A stretch of DNA of 64,000 nucleotides from Roseivirga sp. UBA6061 (GTDB lineage Bacteria > Bacteroidota > Bacteroidia > Cytophagales > Cyclobacteriaceae), in NCBI GenBank assembly GCA_002427745.1, contig DIYF01000177.1, positions 1 to 64,000 of the forward strand. Reading direction: 5' to 3'. A program made the translations under genes and the position numbers. Below are positions 35,616 through 44,047 of the stretch, piece after piece. The notes below the pieces were generated by a model. That model was given only the letters and a program-made list of their open reading frames with translations, did no database searches and was not told the origin of the DNA. The stretch's first letter is position 1. Every line of letters starts with the position of its first letter.

Positions 35616-35631
35616 AACCGAATAAATATTC
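35616..35631 (+). promoter_or_regulatory. TetR operator, copy 1
   Basis: AACCGAATAAATATTC lies 15 bases before the tetR GTG. It contains the inverted repeat GAATA/TATTC, and the same 16 bases occur before the neighbouring SDR gene (36232-36247). Confidence 0.65.
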
Positions 35632-35646
35632 ACCTATGTTTGCGAT

Positions 35647-36216
35647 GTGAAACCCAAAGACGAAAAAAAGCTTCAGGCCATTTTTGATGCCACCATCACC
35701 CTGACCGGGCAGGAAGGTATTGTGGGGCTTACTATGTCAAAGATTGCCAAAACGGCTAAAATCGGTATTGGGACGCTATATGTTTACTTTGAGAGTAAGG
35801 AAGAGCTGGTAAATGAACTGTACAGGCAGCTGAAGTCCAAAGGCACTTTATCTATGATAGATGACCTGAAGCAGCTACCCGTCAAGCTACAGCTCATGGA
35901 AATCTGGAAAAACACACTGCATTACCAGGTTGAAAATCACGCTCAGATGCTCTTTATGGAACAATTTCTCAATTCACCCTTTATATCGGAAGAAAGCCGC
36001 GGCCTGAGTCATCGCTTTATGGAATATCTGGGTGAACTATTGAAAAAAGGTCAGGAGCAAATGATCATAAAACAGGCAGATGAGGGGATTTTAATGAGTT
36101 TACTGACAGGGTACAGCCGACAGCTCTCTTCCCAGCTGGCTGCTACCAAAGCACCACTCACAGAACAAATTATCAATGAGTCTTTCGCTGTTTGCTGGGA
36201 CGCTATCAAATCGTAA
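35647..36216 (+). CDS. TetR/AcrR family transcriptional regulator
   Basis: 189 residues from a GTG start. The N-terminal HTH (VGLTMSKIAKTAKIGIGTLY, then VYFESKEELVNELYRQ) spans about residues 8-55; the C-terminal two-thirds is the helical ligand domain. The start codon lies between the operator copy and the HTH at normal spacing. The shared operator before this gene and before the SDR gene 60 bases downstream indicates that it represses both. The inducer is unknown. Confidence 0.88.
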   Translation: MKPKDEKKLQAIFDATITLTGQEGIVGLTMSKIAKTAKIGIGTLYVYFESKEELVNELYRQLKSKGTLSMIDDLKQLPVKLQLMEIWKNTLHYQVENHAQMLFMEQFLNSPFISEESRGLSHRFMEYLGELLKKGQEQMIIKQADEGILMSLLTGYSRQLSSQLAATKAPLTEQIINESFAVCWDAIKS

Positions 36217-36231
36217 AAAAATTTAATCAGA

Positions 36232-36247
36232 AACCGAATAAATATTC
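36232..36247 (+). promoter_or_regulatory. TetR operator, copy 2
   Basis: The same 16 bases as at 35616-35631, centred about 37 bases before the SDR start. An identical copy within 650 bases, both upstream of genes, makes chance unlikely. Confidence 0.65.
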
Positions 36248-36276
36248 GCTTAAAGAAAATTATAAAACTTATCATC

Positions 36277-37140
36277 ATGAAAAAAGTCATTCTCATTACC
36301 GGAACATCCACGGGATTAGGCCTTAAAGCCTCCATCCTCCTGGCAAAACAAGGACATAAGGTTTATGCCACCATGCGAAACCTGGACAAGAAGGAACTTC
36401 TGCTCAAAGAAGCTGCTGAAGCTAATGTCGACATAGGACTACTCAGGCTGGATGTTCAGGATTTACAGAGTATCAAGGAGGCTGTTGCCACGATCATCGA
36501 AAAAGAAGGCCAGCTCGATGTGCTGATCAACAATGCCGGAGCAGGGTTTGCCAGGAATACAGAACAAGCCACGGAAGAAGAATTACAGTGGGTAACGGAC
36601 GTCAACTATCACGGAGTTGTACGATGCGTCAATGCCGTATTGCCTCAGATGAGGAAGCAAAAGAGTGGACATATTATCAATGTAACCTCTGTAGGAGGAC
36701 TGGTCGGTCAGCCATTCAATGAGCTTTATTGTGCGGCCAAATTTGCAGTGGAAGGCTACACCGAATCATTGGCCCTGATCCTGCCCAAATACTTCGGCAT
36801 CAACATCACAGCTGTGGAACCCGGAGGAATCAGTACTGAATTCTTTAACTCTGCTGCCAAAATCACTTTTGGCGAAACGGGCATGCCGGATGACGAATAC
36901 GCACCGATCTTCCAGGCCTACCTCAGTAGTATGCAATCACGGGCTGCTGCCAGTCAGGAAAGCACCTTCCAGACTCCGGAAGAAGTAGCTGAGGTACTGC
37001 TCAACGTGATGAATGACCCTAACCCACCGGTAAGAACGAGAACTTCTGCCTGGGGCGAGGAATTCTGTACGCTCAAAACCATGGCAGACCCGGACGGCAC
37101 CAAACTGCGCGATCAGGTAATTGCCCAAAACCTGGATTAA
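36277..37140 (+). CDS. Short-chain dehydrogenase/reductase
   Basis: 287 residues, classical SDR. The cofactor loop is TGTSTGLG near residue 8, NNAGAG is near residue 89, and the catalytic Ser and Tyr-x-x-x-Lys are in VTSVGGLVG and YCAAKFAVEGY (about residues 141-160). No acidic residue clearly marks NAD over NADP. The substrate cannot be told. It is controlled, by inference, by the TetR protein encoded just upstream through a shared operator. A terminator hairpin follows. Confidence 0.9.
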   Translation: MKKVILITGTSTGLGLKASILLAKQGHKVYATMRNLDKKELLLKEAAEANVDIGLLRLDVQDLQSIKEAVATIIEKEGQLDVLINNAGAGFARNTEQATEEELQWVTDVNYHGVVRCVNAVLPQMRKQKSGHIINVTSVGGLVGQPFNELYCAAKFAVEGYTESLALILPKYFGINITAVEPGGISTEFFNSAAKITFGETGMPDDEYAPIFQAYLSSMQSRAAASQESTFQTPEEVAEVLLNVMNDPNPPVRTRTSAWGEEFCTLKTMADPDGTKLRDQVIAQNLD

Positions 37141-37167
37141 GGACAAGGCTGAATCCTGACCTACATC

Positions 37168-37230
37168 AAGGGCTGTCTCAAAAAGGCTTCACTCGAAATG
37201 ATGAGTATGGGCTTTTGTGTCAGCCCTTTT
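37168..37230. terminator. Bidirectional terminator between convergent genes
   Basis: AAGGGCTG plus a following CAAAA at 37168-37182 pairs with the complementary TTTTG and CAGCCCTT at 37212-37229. A T run follows on the plus strand. The stop codon of the minus-strand DUF2892 gene lies inside it. The arm resembles the ends of the MITE-like repeat at 21459-21743 (GGCTGTCTCAAAA). Confidence 0.65.
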
Positions 37231-37426
37231 TACTTCTTGTTCTCAGACCAAAGGCGGCATAGAGCGGACAAAAGTTGATAAACCCGGTTATGATAAATAT
37301 CGCAGCCACCACTCCCAGAATGATCAACAGCGTACCCGAGATAAGCTCTGCATACCACAGCCCTGCAATCGCCAATGCCACAATAATTCTGATTATACCA
37401 TCGGCCTTACTCATATTCTTTACCAT
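37220..37426 (-). CDS. Small DUF2892 (YgaP-like) membrane protein
   Basis: 68 residues with two hydrophobic helices (about 11-27 and 33-50). The words MSKADGIIRIIVALAI and GFINFCPLYAAFGLRT match the DUF2892 family, with the conserved Cys near residue 54. In other proteins this unit is fused to rhodanese domains, which suggests a sulfur-related membrane role. It is alone here, with a rhodanese gene about 4.4 kb away. Confidence 0.85.
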   Translation of the reverse strand: MVKNMSKADGIIRIIVALAIAGLWYAELISGTLLIILGVVAAIFIITGFINFCPLYAAFGLRTRSKKG

Positions 37427-37617
37427 GTCTTTTTCTTTAAGTCAGGACAAAGGAAGCCATCTGGTAAGCCAATGTCAGTGAGGTGAGTCACATAAGAGAA
37501 AAGAGGGTCGGTTTTCCTGACTAAGATGCTTCTTGCTTGCGCAGATCTTGGTTTCGGTGCAAAGAACCTCATCAATGTCGCGCGAGCGCTTAGGCTCAAT
37601 TTTTACAAAAAGATGCT

Positions 37618-37651
37618 TTGTCTTTATTTTCATTCATCGTAATATTGCAAT
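37618..37651 (+). promoter_or_regulatory. Promoter and probable operator of the ars-like cluster
   Basis: TTG (37618-37620), 19 bases, then TAATATTG (37640-37647) fits the Bacteroidota promoter with one mismatch. The palindrome ATTGCAAT (37644-37651) overlaps the -7 box, where an ArsR repressor would block initiation. Confidence 0.5.
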
Positions 37652-37665
37652 GAAACATTTTAACG

Positions 37666-38001
37666 ATGGGCATCACAAAAACAGACCTGTTCTCTGAAGA
37701 GCAAAATGAGCTGGCCCGCGTGGCGAAAGTTCTGTCGAACCCGGCACGTGTTGCCATACTTCATCACTTGTTTAAGGCCAATGCCTGCATCAATAGTGAT
37801 CTGGTACATGAGCTTGGACTCGCACAGGCCACCATCAGCCAGCACCTGAGGGAACTCAAGGCGATTGGACTGGTACAGGGCACGATTGAAGGAGTCAGTA
37901 TGAGTTACTGTATCAATCCCGTCAAATGGGTTGAAATCAAACAACTCTTTAATAGTCTGTTCGACCGGTTTGGAATGGACGAGGAAGGTCAATGTTGCTA
38001 A
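37666..38001 (+). CDS. ArsR family transcriptional regulator
   Basis: 111 residues, a winged helix with PARVAILHHLFKANACINSD, then LGLAQATISQHLRELKAIGL. The metal-box word ELVH and Cys residues at the N-terminal helix (NACINSD) and the C-terminal end (GQCC) could bind arsenite or another thiol-seeking metal; the pattern is not the classical CVC box. It heads a three-gene cluster with a DUF6428-like gene and a tyrosine-phosphatase-type arsenate reductase. Confidence 0.88.
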   Translation: MGITKTDLFSEEQNELARVAKVLSNPARVAILHHLFKANACINSDLVHELGLAQATISQHLRELKAIGLVQGTIEGVSMSYCINPVKWVEIKQLFNSLFDRFGMDEEGQCC

Positions 38002-38037
38002 ATGCCCTGTTAACACCAGCAAAAAACAAATCCCAAT

Positions 38038-38508
38038 ATGAAATTATCAGAAGTTAAAAAGAGCCTGACCACTGTAGACAAAGTGGCTTTTCAACTACCT
38101 AGCGGAGACTTTGTTCCCGAACATTTCCATGTGACCGAAGTCGGAGTGATTAACAAGAGATTTATCGATTGTGGTGGCACGCTGCGAAACGAAACCGTTG
38201 TGAACTTTCAGTTATGGCAGGCCGATGATTACGACCACAGACTGGCACCTAAAAAGCTCAATGATATCATCAGTCTTTCAGAAGAAAAACTCGGTATTGA
38301 AGACTGGGAAATTGAAGTAGAGTACCAGGGAGAAACTATCGGCAAGTACGGGCTGGAGTTTAACGGAGCTCACTTTAATCTGACCACCAAAATGACGGAT
38401 TGCCTGGCCAAGGACAACTGTGGCATCCCCCGGCAAAAGCCCAGGATCAGAATGTCAGCACTTGGTGTTTCAGATAGTTCATGCGTCCCCGGATCAGGTT
38501 GTTGTTAA
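38038..38508 (+). CDS. DUF6428-like protein of ars clusters
   Basis: 156 residues. It opens SEVKKSLTTVDKVAFQLPSG and contains HFHVTEVGVINKRFIDCGGT, a pattern I recall from a Bacteroidota family (DUF6428) found next to arsR. The C-terminus is rich in Cys (DSSCVPGSGCC and DCLAKDNCG), suggesting thiol or metal chemistry. No function is established. It lies 36 bases after arsR and 24 bases before the phosphatase-like gene. Confidence 0.8.
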   Translation: MKLSEVKKSLTTVDKVAFQLPSGDFVPEHFHVTEVGVINKRFIDCGGTLRNETVVNFQLWQADDYDHRLAPKKLNDIISLSEEKLGIEDWEIEVEYQGETIGKYGLEFNGAHFNLTTKMTDCLAKDNCGIPRQKPRIRMSALGVSDSSCVPGSGCC

Positions 38509-38532
38509 CCCCGGAGTCAGAAGATCATTACT

Positions 38533-39150
38533 ATGAAAAATACACTCTTACCTGGGCTTCAGTCGACAGTTGACCGCCTGGATACTCATACAATTCCGGA
38601 GGAGAGAAAGCCTATACTTCATGACCTGGTTGACTATATCCAGCATAAGCTGGATAACAAGGAGCCGGTTCGGCTGAACTTTATTTGTACACATAACTCA
38701 CGAAGAAGCCAGTTTTCACAGCTATGGGCACAAACAGCCGCCCACGTTTATGGAGTCGATGCGGCATGTTTCTCTGGCGGCACAGAGGCGACTGCATTCA
38801 ACGAAAGAGCTGTGGCTTCCGTCAGAAGAGCAGGCTTTGGCGTGGGTGAGTCCGGAACCGGAAACCCTCTATACAGCCTCAGCTATGCCCGGGAGGCGAG
38901 TGCCCTGGAAATGTTTTCCAAGACCTTTGACGCAGAAAGCAATCCTGCCGCTGGATTTGCAGCGGTAATGACCTGCTCTGATGCGGATGAGAATTGCCCT
39001 TTTATAGCCGGAGCGGATAAGCGCATCCCCCTGCGCTATGAAGATCCAAAGGCCTTCGATGGCACCGATCTTGAAGCTGAAAAATATGATGAACGCTCTA
39101 TGCAGATTGCGACAGAGCTGTTTTATGTTTTTTCCAAAGTCAGGGCCTGA
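38533..39150 (+). CDS. Low-molecular-weight tyrosine-phosphatase-type arsenate reductase-like protein
   Basis: 205 residues. The active-site loop is CTHNSRRSQ near residue 55, the CX5R-like loop of LMW phosphatases and thioredoxin-type arsenate reductases, though the spacing differs from the classical CxxNxxRS. Two further Cys lie in VMTCSDADENCPF near residue 140. With the ArsR and DUF6428-like partners, an arsenate reductase is likely, but a protein phosphatase is possible. No arsenite pump (ArsB or Acr3) follows; a terminator and a sulfatase gene come next. Confidence 0.8.
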   Translation: MKNTLLPGLQSTVDRLDTHTIPEERKPILHDLVDYIQHKLDNKEPVRLNFICTHNSRRSQFSQLWAQTAAHVYGVDAACFSGGTEATAFNERAVASVRRAGFGVGESGTGNPLYSLSYAREASALEMFSKTFDAESNPAAGFAAVMTCSDADENCPFIAGADKRIPLRYEDPKAFDGTDLEAEKYDERSMQIATELFYVFSKVRA

Positions 39151-39176
39151 CAAAAGGTGTATTTATCATGATACTC

Positions 39177-39206
39177 AAAGCCGGATGGTTAACCCTTCCG
39201 GCTTTT
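39177..39206 (+). terminator. Rho-independent terminator of the ars-like cluster
   Basis: AAAGCCGGA (39177-39185) pairs with TCCGGCTTT (39197-39205), followed by T, 27 bases past the stop at 39150. This confirms that the cluster ends without an efflux gene. Confidence 0.8.
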
Positions 39207-39244
39207 GTAATTATTGTATCTTGTGATGATTCACTTCCCAATCC

Positions 39245-40852
39245 ATGAAACAACTCGCATTTTTTCTCCTCACCCTGGCACTTTTCTCCTGTAACCCAGG
39301 TACCGAAACCCAGAAAAAAGCCCAAAGCAGGCCCAATATCATTTTTATTATGTCTGATGATCACGCCTACCAGGCCATCAGCGCTTATAGCAACCGACTG
39401 CTCGAAACACCTAATATCGATCGGATTGCCAAACAGGGCATGAGATTCACAAATGCCTGTGTCACCAACTCCATCTGTGCTCCTTCGCGTGCCACCATCC
39501 TCACCGGAAAGCACAACCACCTGAATGGTAAGATCGACAACCGAATGCCTTTTGATACGACACAAGTCACCTTTCCACAGATTTTCCAGGACAACGGCTA
39601 CCAGACCGCCATGTTTGGCAAGCTCCATTTCGGCAACAATCCGAAAGGCGTAGATGAGTTCAAGATTCTGCCGGGACAGGGTAACTATATCAACCCCCGC
39701 TTTATTACCAATGAAGGTGATACCACCATCACAGGTTATGTGACTGATATCATTACTGACCTGACACTCAACTGGCTACAAGAAGAGCGCAATGAAGACG
39801 AGCCTTTTCTGATGATGTATTTGCATAAAGCACCGCATCGCCCCTGGTGGCCAAGACCAGACAAGTTTGCCGAGTTTACCAGAAAGCAGTTCCCTTTGCC
39901 GGAAACACTCTTCGACAGCTATGAGAACCGGGGAGCAGCAGCAAAGACGGCCGAAATGAATTTACTCACCCATATGATGTACAGCCATGACTCCAAGATC
40001 AGACCGGAAACACTGGAGGAAATGGGTGAAAAAGTACAACCTTCCGTTCGCGAGTTCAGAAACTCGTTCTACGGCCCTTATGGCAGAGCCAATGAGGAAC
40101 AAAAAGCAGCATACGAACCTATCCTGGACTCTATCAACAACTATTTTAAAGCCAACTGGCCGGGTATGACAGACAGGGAAAAAATGATCTGGAAGTATCA
40201 GCGCTATATGCAGGACTACCTGGCCTCTATTTCCTCTGTAGATGATAATGTGGGCAGGCTGCTTGACTATCTGGATGAGAGTGGTCTGGCAGAAAATACC
40301 ATCGTAGTTTATACCTCTGATCAGGGCTTTTTCCTGGGGGAGCATGGCTGGTTTGACAAGCGGTTTATCTATAATGAGTCCTTTAAAACCCCTCTGATGG
40401 TCAGATGGCCGGGAGTTGTTGAGGAAGGCAGTGTAAACACAGAAATGGTGCAAAACCTGGATTTCGCTCAGACCCTGCTGGATGCGGCCGGCATGGAGGC
40501 GCCTCAGGATATGCAGGGAGAAAGCCTCTTACCGCTGCTTAAGGGAAATGAAGACGCCTGGGAGCGCGAAGCCGTGTATTACCATTATTATGAATACCCC
40601 GCTGTGCATATGGTAAAACGCCACTATGGCATCGTCACAGAGGAGTACAAGCTTGCCCACTTTTACCATGATGTAGATGAATGGGAACTCTATGACAGAC
40701 TCAAAGATCCGAATGAGCTGAAGAATGTTTACGCAGACCCGGCCTATGCCTCTATTGTGACTAAGCTCAAAGCTGACCTGAAAGACCTGAGAAAGAAATA
40801 TCAGGACTCAGTAGAGCTGGATCAGCACTATATCGACCTGTACAATCAATAA
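39245..40852 (+). CDS. Formylglycine-dependent sulfatase lipoprotein
   Basis: 535 residues, with lipobox LFSC (Cys16). The sulfatase signature is CAPSR (Cys78), with the metal-binding MSDDH (Asp38, Asp39) and TSDQGFFLGEHGW near residue 360. Cys78 must be turned into formylglycine by a maturase not seen here. The closest family pattern is that of glycan N- or O-sulfatases (S1 class) that act on sulfated polysaccharides. It is a single gene after a terminator, transcribed away from the glycosidase pair. Confidence 0.9.
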   Translation: MKQLAFFLLTLALFSCNPGTETQKKAQSRPNIIFIMSDDHAYQAISAYSNRLLETPNIDRIAKQGMRFTNACVTNSICAPSRATILTGKHNHLNGKIDNRMPFDTTQVTFPQIFQDNGYQTAMFGKLHFGNNPKGVDEFKILPGQGNYINPRFITNEGDTTITGYVTDIITDLTLNWLQEERNEDEPFLMMYLHKAPHRPWWPRPDKFAEFTRKQFPLPETLFDSYENRGAAAKTAEMNLLTHMMYSHDSKIRPETLEEMGEKVQPSVREFRNSFYGPYGRANEEQKAAYEPILDSINNYFKANWPGMTDREKMIWKYQRYMQDYLASISSVDDNVGRLLDYLDESGLAENTIVVYTSDQGFFLGEHGWFDKRFIYNESFKTPLMVRWPGVVEEGSVNTEMVQNLDFAQTLLDAAGMEAPQDMQGESLLPLLKGNEDAWEREAVYYHYYEYPAVHMVKRHYGIVTEEYKLAHFYHDVDEWELYDRLKDPNELKNVYADPAYASIVTKLKADLKDLRKKYQDSVELDQHYIDLYNQ

Positions 40853-40901
40853 GTTGATCATGGCAAATCGGGACAGCACTCCATTAGCAACTCAATAGGT
40901 C

Positions 40902-40953
40902 ATTCCGGAATTTTTCTTCTTATTCTGATAACTAAAAGAAAAATATCCGGAAT
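40902..40953. terminator. Long hairpin between convergent sulfatase and Crp genes
   Basis: ATTCCGGAATTTTTCTT (40902-40918) is the inverse of 40936-40953 apart from one extra base, giving a stem of about 17 bp. The A- and T-rich flanks on each side let it serve both converging genes. Confidence 0.7.
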
Positions 40954-41033
40954 CTCAGATTACCTGATTTTTAAGATCCTTTGTATTTGTGTAAGAGCCT
41001 GCTCGGGTGGCCTGAATGAATGCTGAAACCGCC

Positions 41034-41660
41034 TCAAACAAGCTCTATCCAACCCCGGTGCAGGGCCACGATTCCCTCATGTTCGAGTTTCTTCAATAGT
41101 CTGGAAACTGTTTCTCTAGAGGTACCCAGTTCATCGGCTATTTCCTGGTGGGTAATGTCCAGTCGACTGGATTGGGCATTTCGTGTTTTGGCTTTGAAAT
41201 AGGCCATAATCCGTTGATCCAGATTCTGAAAAGCCAGCGCATTGAAGGCATCCAGAATATCGTTAAACCGCTTCCCGTAAAGGTTCATCACGTACTGGTT
41301 GAAGCTCGGAAACAGTCGCTGCCAGTCACCGATCTGATGAGCCGGAATCAGCAGGGCCTTGCTGGGCTGTTCAGCCAGAGCCTTAACCGGGCTCTTCTCC
41401 TGGTTGAGGCTACAGGAAATAGACATAATACAGGACTCCAGCGGGTAGATGTTGTAAAGGAGAATCTCCTTGCCATCCTCCTCCTTTACTACCTTAGCCA
41501 GGCCTGAGAGGAGAATCGGTACTGTTTTGACATATGACCCTTCTTTCAGGATCATAGCTCCTTCGGGCACATCCACCACATTACAGCCGGCCAGCAGTTC
41601 TTTCAATTCCGGCTCTCTGAAAGCGGTCAGTTGCAGATTGATGATATCCTGAATTTCCAT
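41034..41660 (-). CDS. Crp/Fnr family transcriptional regulator
   Basis: 208 residues. A cyclic-nucleotide-binding-type beta-barrel (about 20-120) carries the word ILKEGSYVKTVPILLSGLAK; a C-terminal winged helix (about 150-208) has THQEIADELGTSRETVSRLL. No four-Cys cluster like that of Fnr is present, so it is not a simple oxygen sensor by sequence. The rhodanese gene next door (122 bases upstream, same strand) is a possible target. Confidence 0.88.
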   Translation of the reverse strand: MEIQDIINLQLTAFREPELKELLAGCNVVDVPEGAMILKEGSYVKTVPILLSGLAKVVKEEDGKEILLYNIYPLESCIMSISCSLNQEKSPVKALAEQPSKALLIPAHQIGDWQRLFPSFNQYVMNLYGKRFNDILDAFNALAFQNLDQRIMAYFKAKTRNAQSSRLDITHQEIADELGTSRETVSRLLKKLEHEGIVALHRGWIELV

Positions 41661-41782
41661 AGGGATTTGTTATTGCTCTAAGAAAGTCAATTAGTCAACC
41701 ACATTCTGCCCTTTGACTAAATGGCATTGCATCATGACATAATATACTATCAATAGAATAAGAGAGGTCAAAGATAAAACTA

Positions 41783-42118
41783 TCAGTCAACCAGAGCATT
41801 CCAGGCCCGGATACCTCCTTTCAGATTATACACATTTTCAAAACCCATTTCATGCATCATACCACAGGCCTTTCCGCTTCTGTTCCCGCTCCGGCAATAC
41901 ACCAGATAGGTTTTAGCCGGGTCCAGTCTGGCCAATTCTTCCCTGAATGAGGTATTGTAAAAGTTAACCTGCCGATAATTGGGGACAGAGCCTTCCGACA
42001 ACTCTTCAGGTGTCCTGACATCCAGGATAATCGGGTTAATGTCCATCCGTAGTTTCCTGAATTCCTCTGTGCTGATCTCCTTGTACCCCACAGCCTTTTT
42101 CTTAAACAAACCGATCAT
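41783..42118 (-). CDS. Single-domain rhodanese-like protein
   Basis: 111 residues. The active-site loop is CRSGNRS near residue 76, with DVRTPEELSEG upstream, as in sulfurtransferases such as PspE and GlpE. No signal peptide is seen, so it is probably cytoplasmic. It would transfer sulfur from thiosulfate or a persulfide. It lies upstream of the Crp gene on the same strand. Confidence 0.88.
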   Translation of the reverse strand: MIGLFKKKAVGYKEISTEEFRKLRMDINPIILDVRTPEELSEGSVPNYRQVNFYNTSFREELARLDPAKTYLVYCRSGNRSGKACGMMHEMGFENVYNLKGGIRAWNALVD

Positions 42119-42456
42119 TTTTTTGAGGTAAGATAGCTGACATCGATTTTCTGCTCAGTGATCTGTATCACATAAGCTCCTTGTATTAAAAACATCTGAC
42201 AGAATTGAAGAACAAAAGGACAGGACAGAAACCCATCTACAATGCCGCTAATTTCCTTTTGGGCTCCCTGATCACGGCATCTATCAGGTCAGATGCCTCC
42301 TGATCGGCACGAATGCGACCAAGTTGTATTCACTATTTTTTACACCCGTTCACTTTAGTGGACGTTTAGAGCATTTTTCTCCAATTGCCTGATGCTCAGT
42401 AGCTCACAATGGTTATTTTAAAACATACACATGTATAACATAACCAAAATACGACT
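42119..42456. other. Divergent intergenic region with a possible coding remnant
   Basis: 338 bases between the divergent rhodanese and small lipoprotein genes. On the minus strand, 42237-42329 is open for 30 codons and reads like the end of a protein (RADQEASDLIDAVIREPKRK) but lacks a start codon and follows two stops. It may be the tail of a lost gene. No other feature is seen. Confidence 0.3.
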
Positions 42457-42627
42457 ATGAAAAAGCTCTTTCTCCTACTCCTGTTAGTAGTGTTGGCTCT
42501 ACCATCCTGTATGGAAGCCACTGACGAAATTCCAGAAATGACAACTCCTGATATCGAAAATCCGGCTGGGGAAACGGATGAAGATGAGGACGAAAACCCT
42601 CCATTACCACCTCACACAGGTAGTTGA
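42457..42627 (+). CDS. Small acidic lipoprotein
   Basis: 56 residues. The signal MKKLFLLLLLVVLALPSC ends in a lipobox Cys at 18; the mature part is about 38 residues, very acidic and proline-rich (ETDEDEDENPPLPPHTGS), with no fold expected. A strong terminator follows 50 bases later, so this is a one-gene unit. It may be a surface lipopeptide or a decoy or adaptor; no family is recognised. The signal peptide and clean terminator make it a credible gene despite its size. Confidence 0.65.
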   Translation: MKKLFLLLLLVVLALPSCMEATDEIPEMTTPDIENPAGETDEDEDENPPLPPHTGS

Positions 42628-42676
42628 ATAATACCAAAGCAGGCTAGTTAATCACAACACACACATGACTGCCAGG

Positions 42677-42707
42677 GGCATAGGTTTTTATACCTATGCC
42701 TTTTTTT
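42677..42707 (+). terminator. Rho-independent terminator of the small lipoprotein gene
   Basis: GGCATAGGT (42677-42685) pairs perfectly with ACCTATGCC (42692-42700), followed by seven T. It also isolates the TPR gene downstream, which must have its own promoter. Confidence 0.9.
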
Positions 42708-42742
42708 ATATTTTTCAGGAAGAAAACTACAACCGTACAGGT

Positions 42743-44047
42743 ATGAAAAGCTCTGTCTTTAAATTATTGTCATTGATCATTCTTTTTACATGCGGTCAAG
42801 TAGCACTAAGCCAGAGCTGGAGATCAGAAGTCAGATCACTTCTTAATGAGGGTATTGCTAGTGCAAAAACATCTCCAGAAGACGCCATTGAGAGTGTTCT
42901 AAGAGCGTTTGAGATTGCAAAAAAGCAAGAAGATTACTGGACTATTTCAAATGTCAAAAGCACAATGGGCTATATTTCCATTGTGCAGAGGGACTACCCA
43001 ACAGCGTTTGTTAATTACACAGAAGGGCTCGAATTCATTCAAAAAGCCGATACTACAGATTTACCTAATGAAATGGTCATTAATCAAAATCTGGCCAGAA
43101 TCTATTCTAGGTATGGCATTTACGACCAGAGTGCTTTACACTATAAAAGAGCTTCAATCTTAGCAAGTATATACAAGAGAGAATTCCCAGAAGAATTTAA
43201 AGATAAGGAATATGAACAACTGTTAATAGATCTACCTTATCGGGAGGCATTAGCGTATCGTGATGATGGTGATTACTCTAAAGCGGGTAAAATTCTTATC
43301 GATCTTTGGGCCCAGTCGGAGCAAAATAAGGACACAGCCGCATATGCGAAAGTGCTTAACCAGTTAGGGTTGATACAGAAACGCGCAGGAGATATAAAAG
43401 AAGCAGAGTATTACTTCGGCTTAATTATCGGGACCGAGGGGGTAAGACCGAAAACCAAAGCGATAGCCATGCACAATATGGGCGCCATGTTTTTAGTGGC
43501 TAAACAATACGACAAGGCTCAGTCTTACTTTGGCAGAGCTTTGGAACTAAAGAAAGAACATAGCAGTACGCGTTCACAGTTTATCACCTACCTGGATATG
43601 GGTGAGCTGGCCTATACTACCGGCAGGATTAAAGAGGCTGCTGGCTGGTGGGAGGAAGGCCTAAAGGTCTTTGATAAAGTTGAAGGTGAGCCGGACCTCT
43701 TTGAAGTGTACAATTGGTTGCAAAAGGCCTATCTGCAACTCAACCCTGAGAAAGTATTGGCTTTTAATGAAAAATATGCCTCGCTGAATAAAGCCTGGAG
43801 AGATGAGCAGCAAAAACAACAGGCTCAGAATAGTCTCTTCGCCCTGCAAAGTGAGGTCAATGCACTAAAGCTTGAGAAGGAAGAGGCTTATGCGCAGAAG
43901 CAGCTTATGAAGGTATACCTGCCCTTAGCCATAGGGGTGCTGGTTACGGTAGTGGCGCTCATTCTCATTATCATCAGAATCAAAACTGTCAGAAGGGCCA
44001 GAGCCGATATCAAAGAAGCAGAGGCCATTATGGAGCGTATCAAATAG
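42743..44047 (+). CDS. TPR-repeat membrane protein
   Basis: 434 residues from the ATG at 42743, with a signal peptide ending ALSQ (about residue 24). About six TPR-like repeats (residues 35-330; for example AMHNMGAMFLVAKQYDKAQS) are followed by a coiled coil (about 345-395, QAQNSLFALQSEVNALKL) and one membrane helix near residue 397 (LAIGVLVTVVALILIIIRI) with a short basic tail. This is the plan of Bacteroidota TPR/HTH sensor proteins, but here the cytoplasmic HTH is missing. A separately encoded HTH protein lies convergent next to it. Role unknown. Confidence 0.8.
   Translation: MKSSVFKLLSLIILFTCGQVALSQSWRSEVRSLLNEGIASAKTSPEDAIESVLRAFEIAKKQEDYWTISNVKSTMGYISIVQRDYPTAFVNYTEGLEFIQKADTTDLPNEMVINQNLARIYSRYGIYDQSALHYKRASILASIYKREFPEEFKDKEYEQLLIDLPYREALAYRDDGDYSKAGKILIDLWAQSEQNKDTAAYAKVLNQLGLIQKRAGDIKEAEYYFGLIIGTEGVRPKTKAIAMHNMGAMFLVAKQYDKAQSYFGRALELKKEHSSTRSQFITYLDMGELAYTTGRIKEAAGWWEEGLKVFDKVEGEPDLFEVYNWLQKAYLQLNPEKVLAFNEKYASLNKAWRDEQQKQQAQNSLFALQSEVNALKLEKEEAYAQKQLMKVYLPLAIGVLVTVVALILIIIRIKTVRRARADIKEAEAIMERIK

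Noticed and set aside
33459..40852. A polysaccharide utilisation locus
   Set aside because: Two glycosidases and a sulfatase are present, but no SusC/SusD pair and the sulfatase is a separate unit on the other strand.
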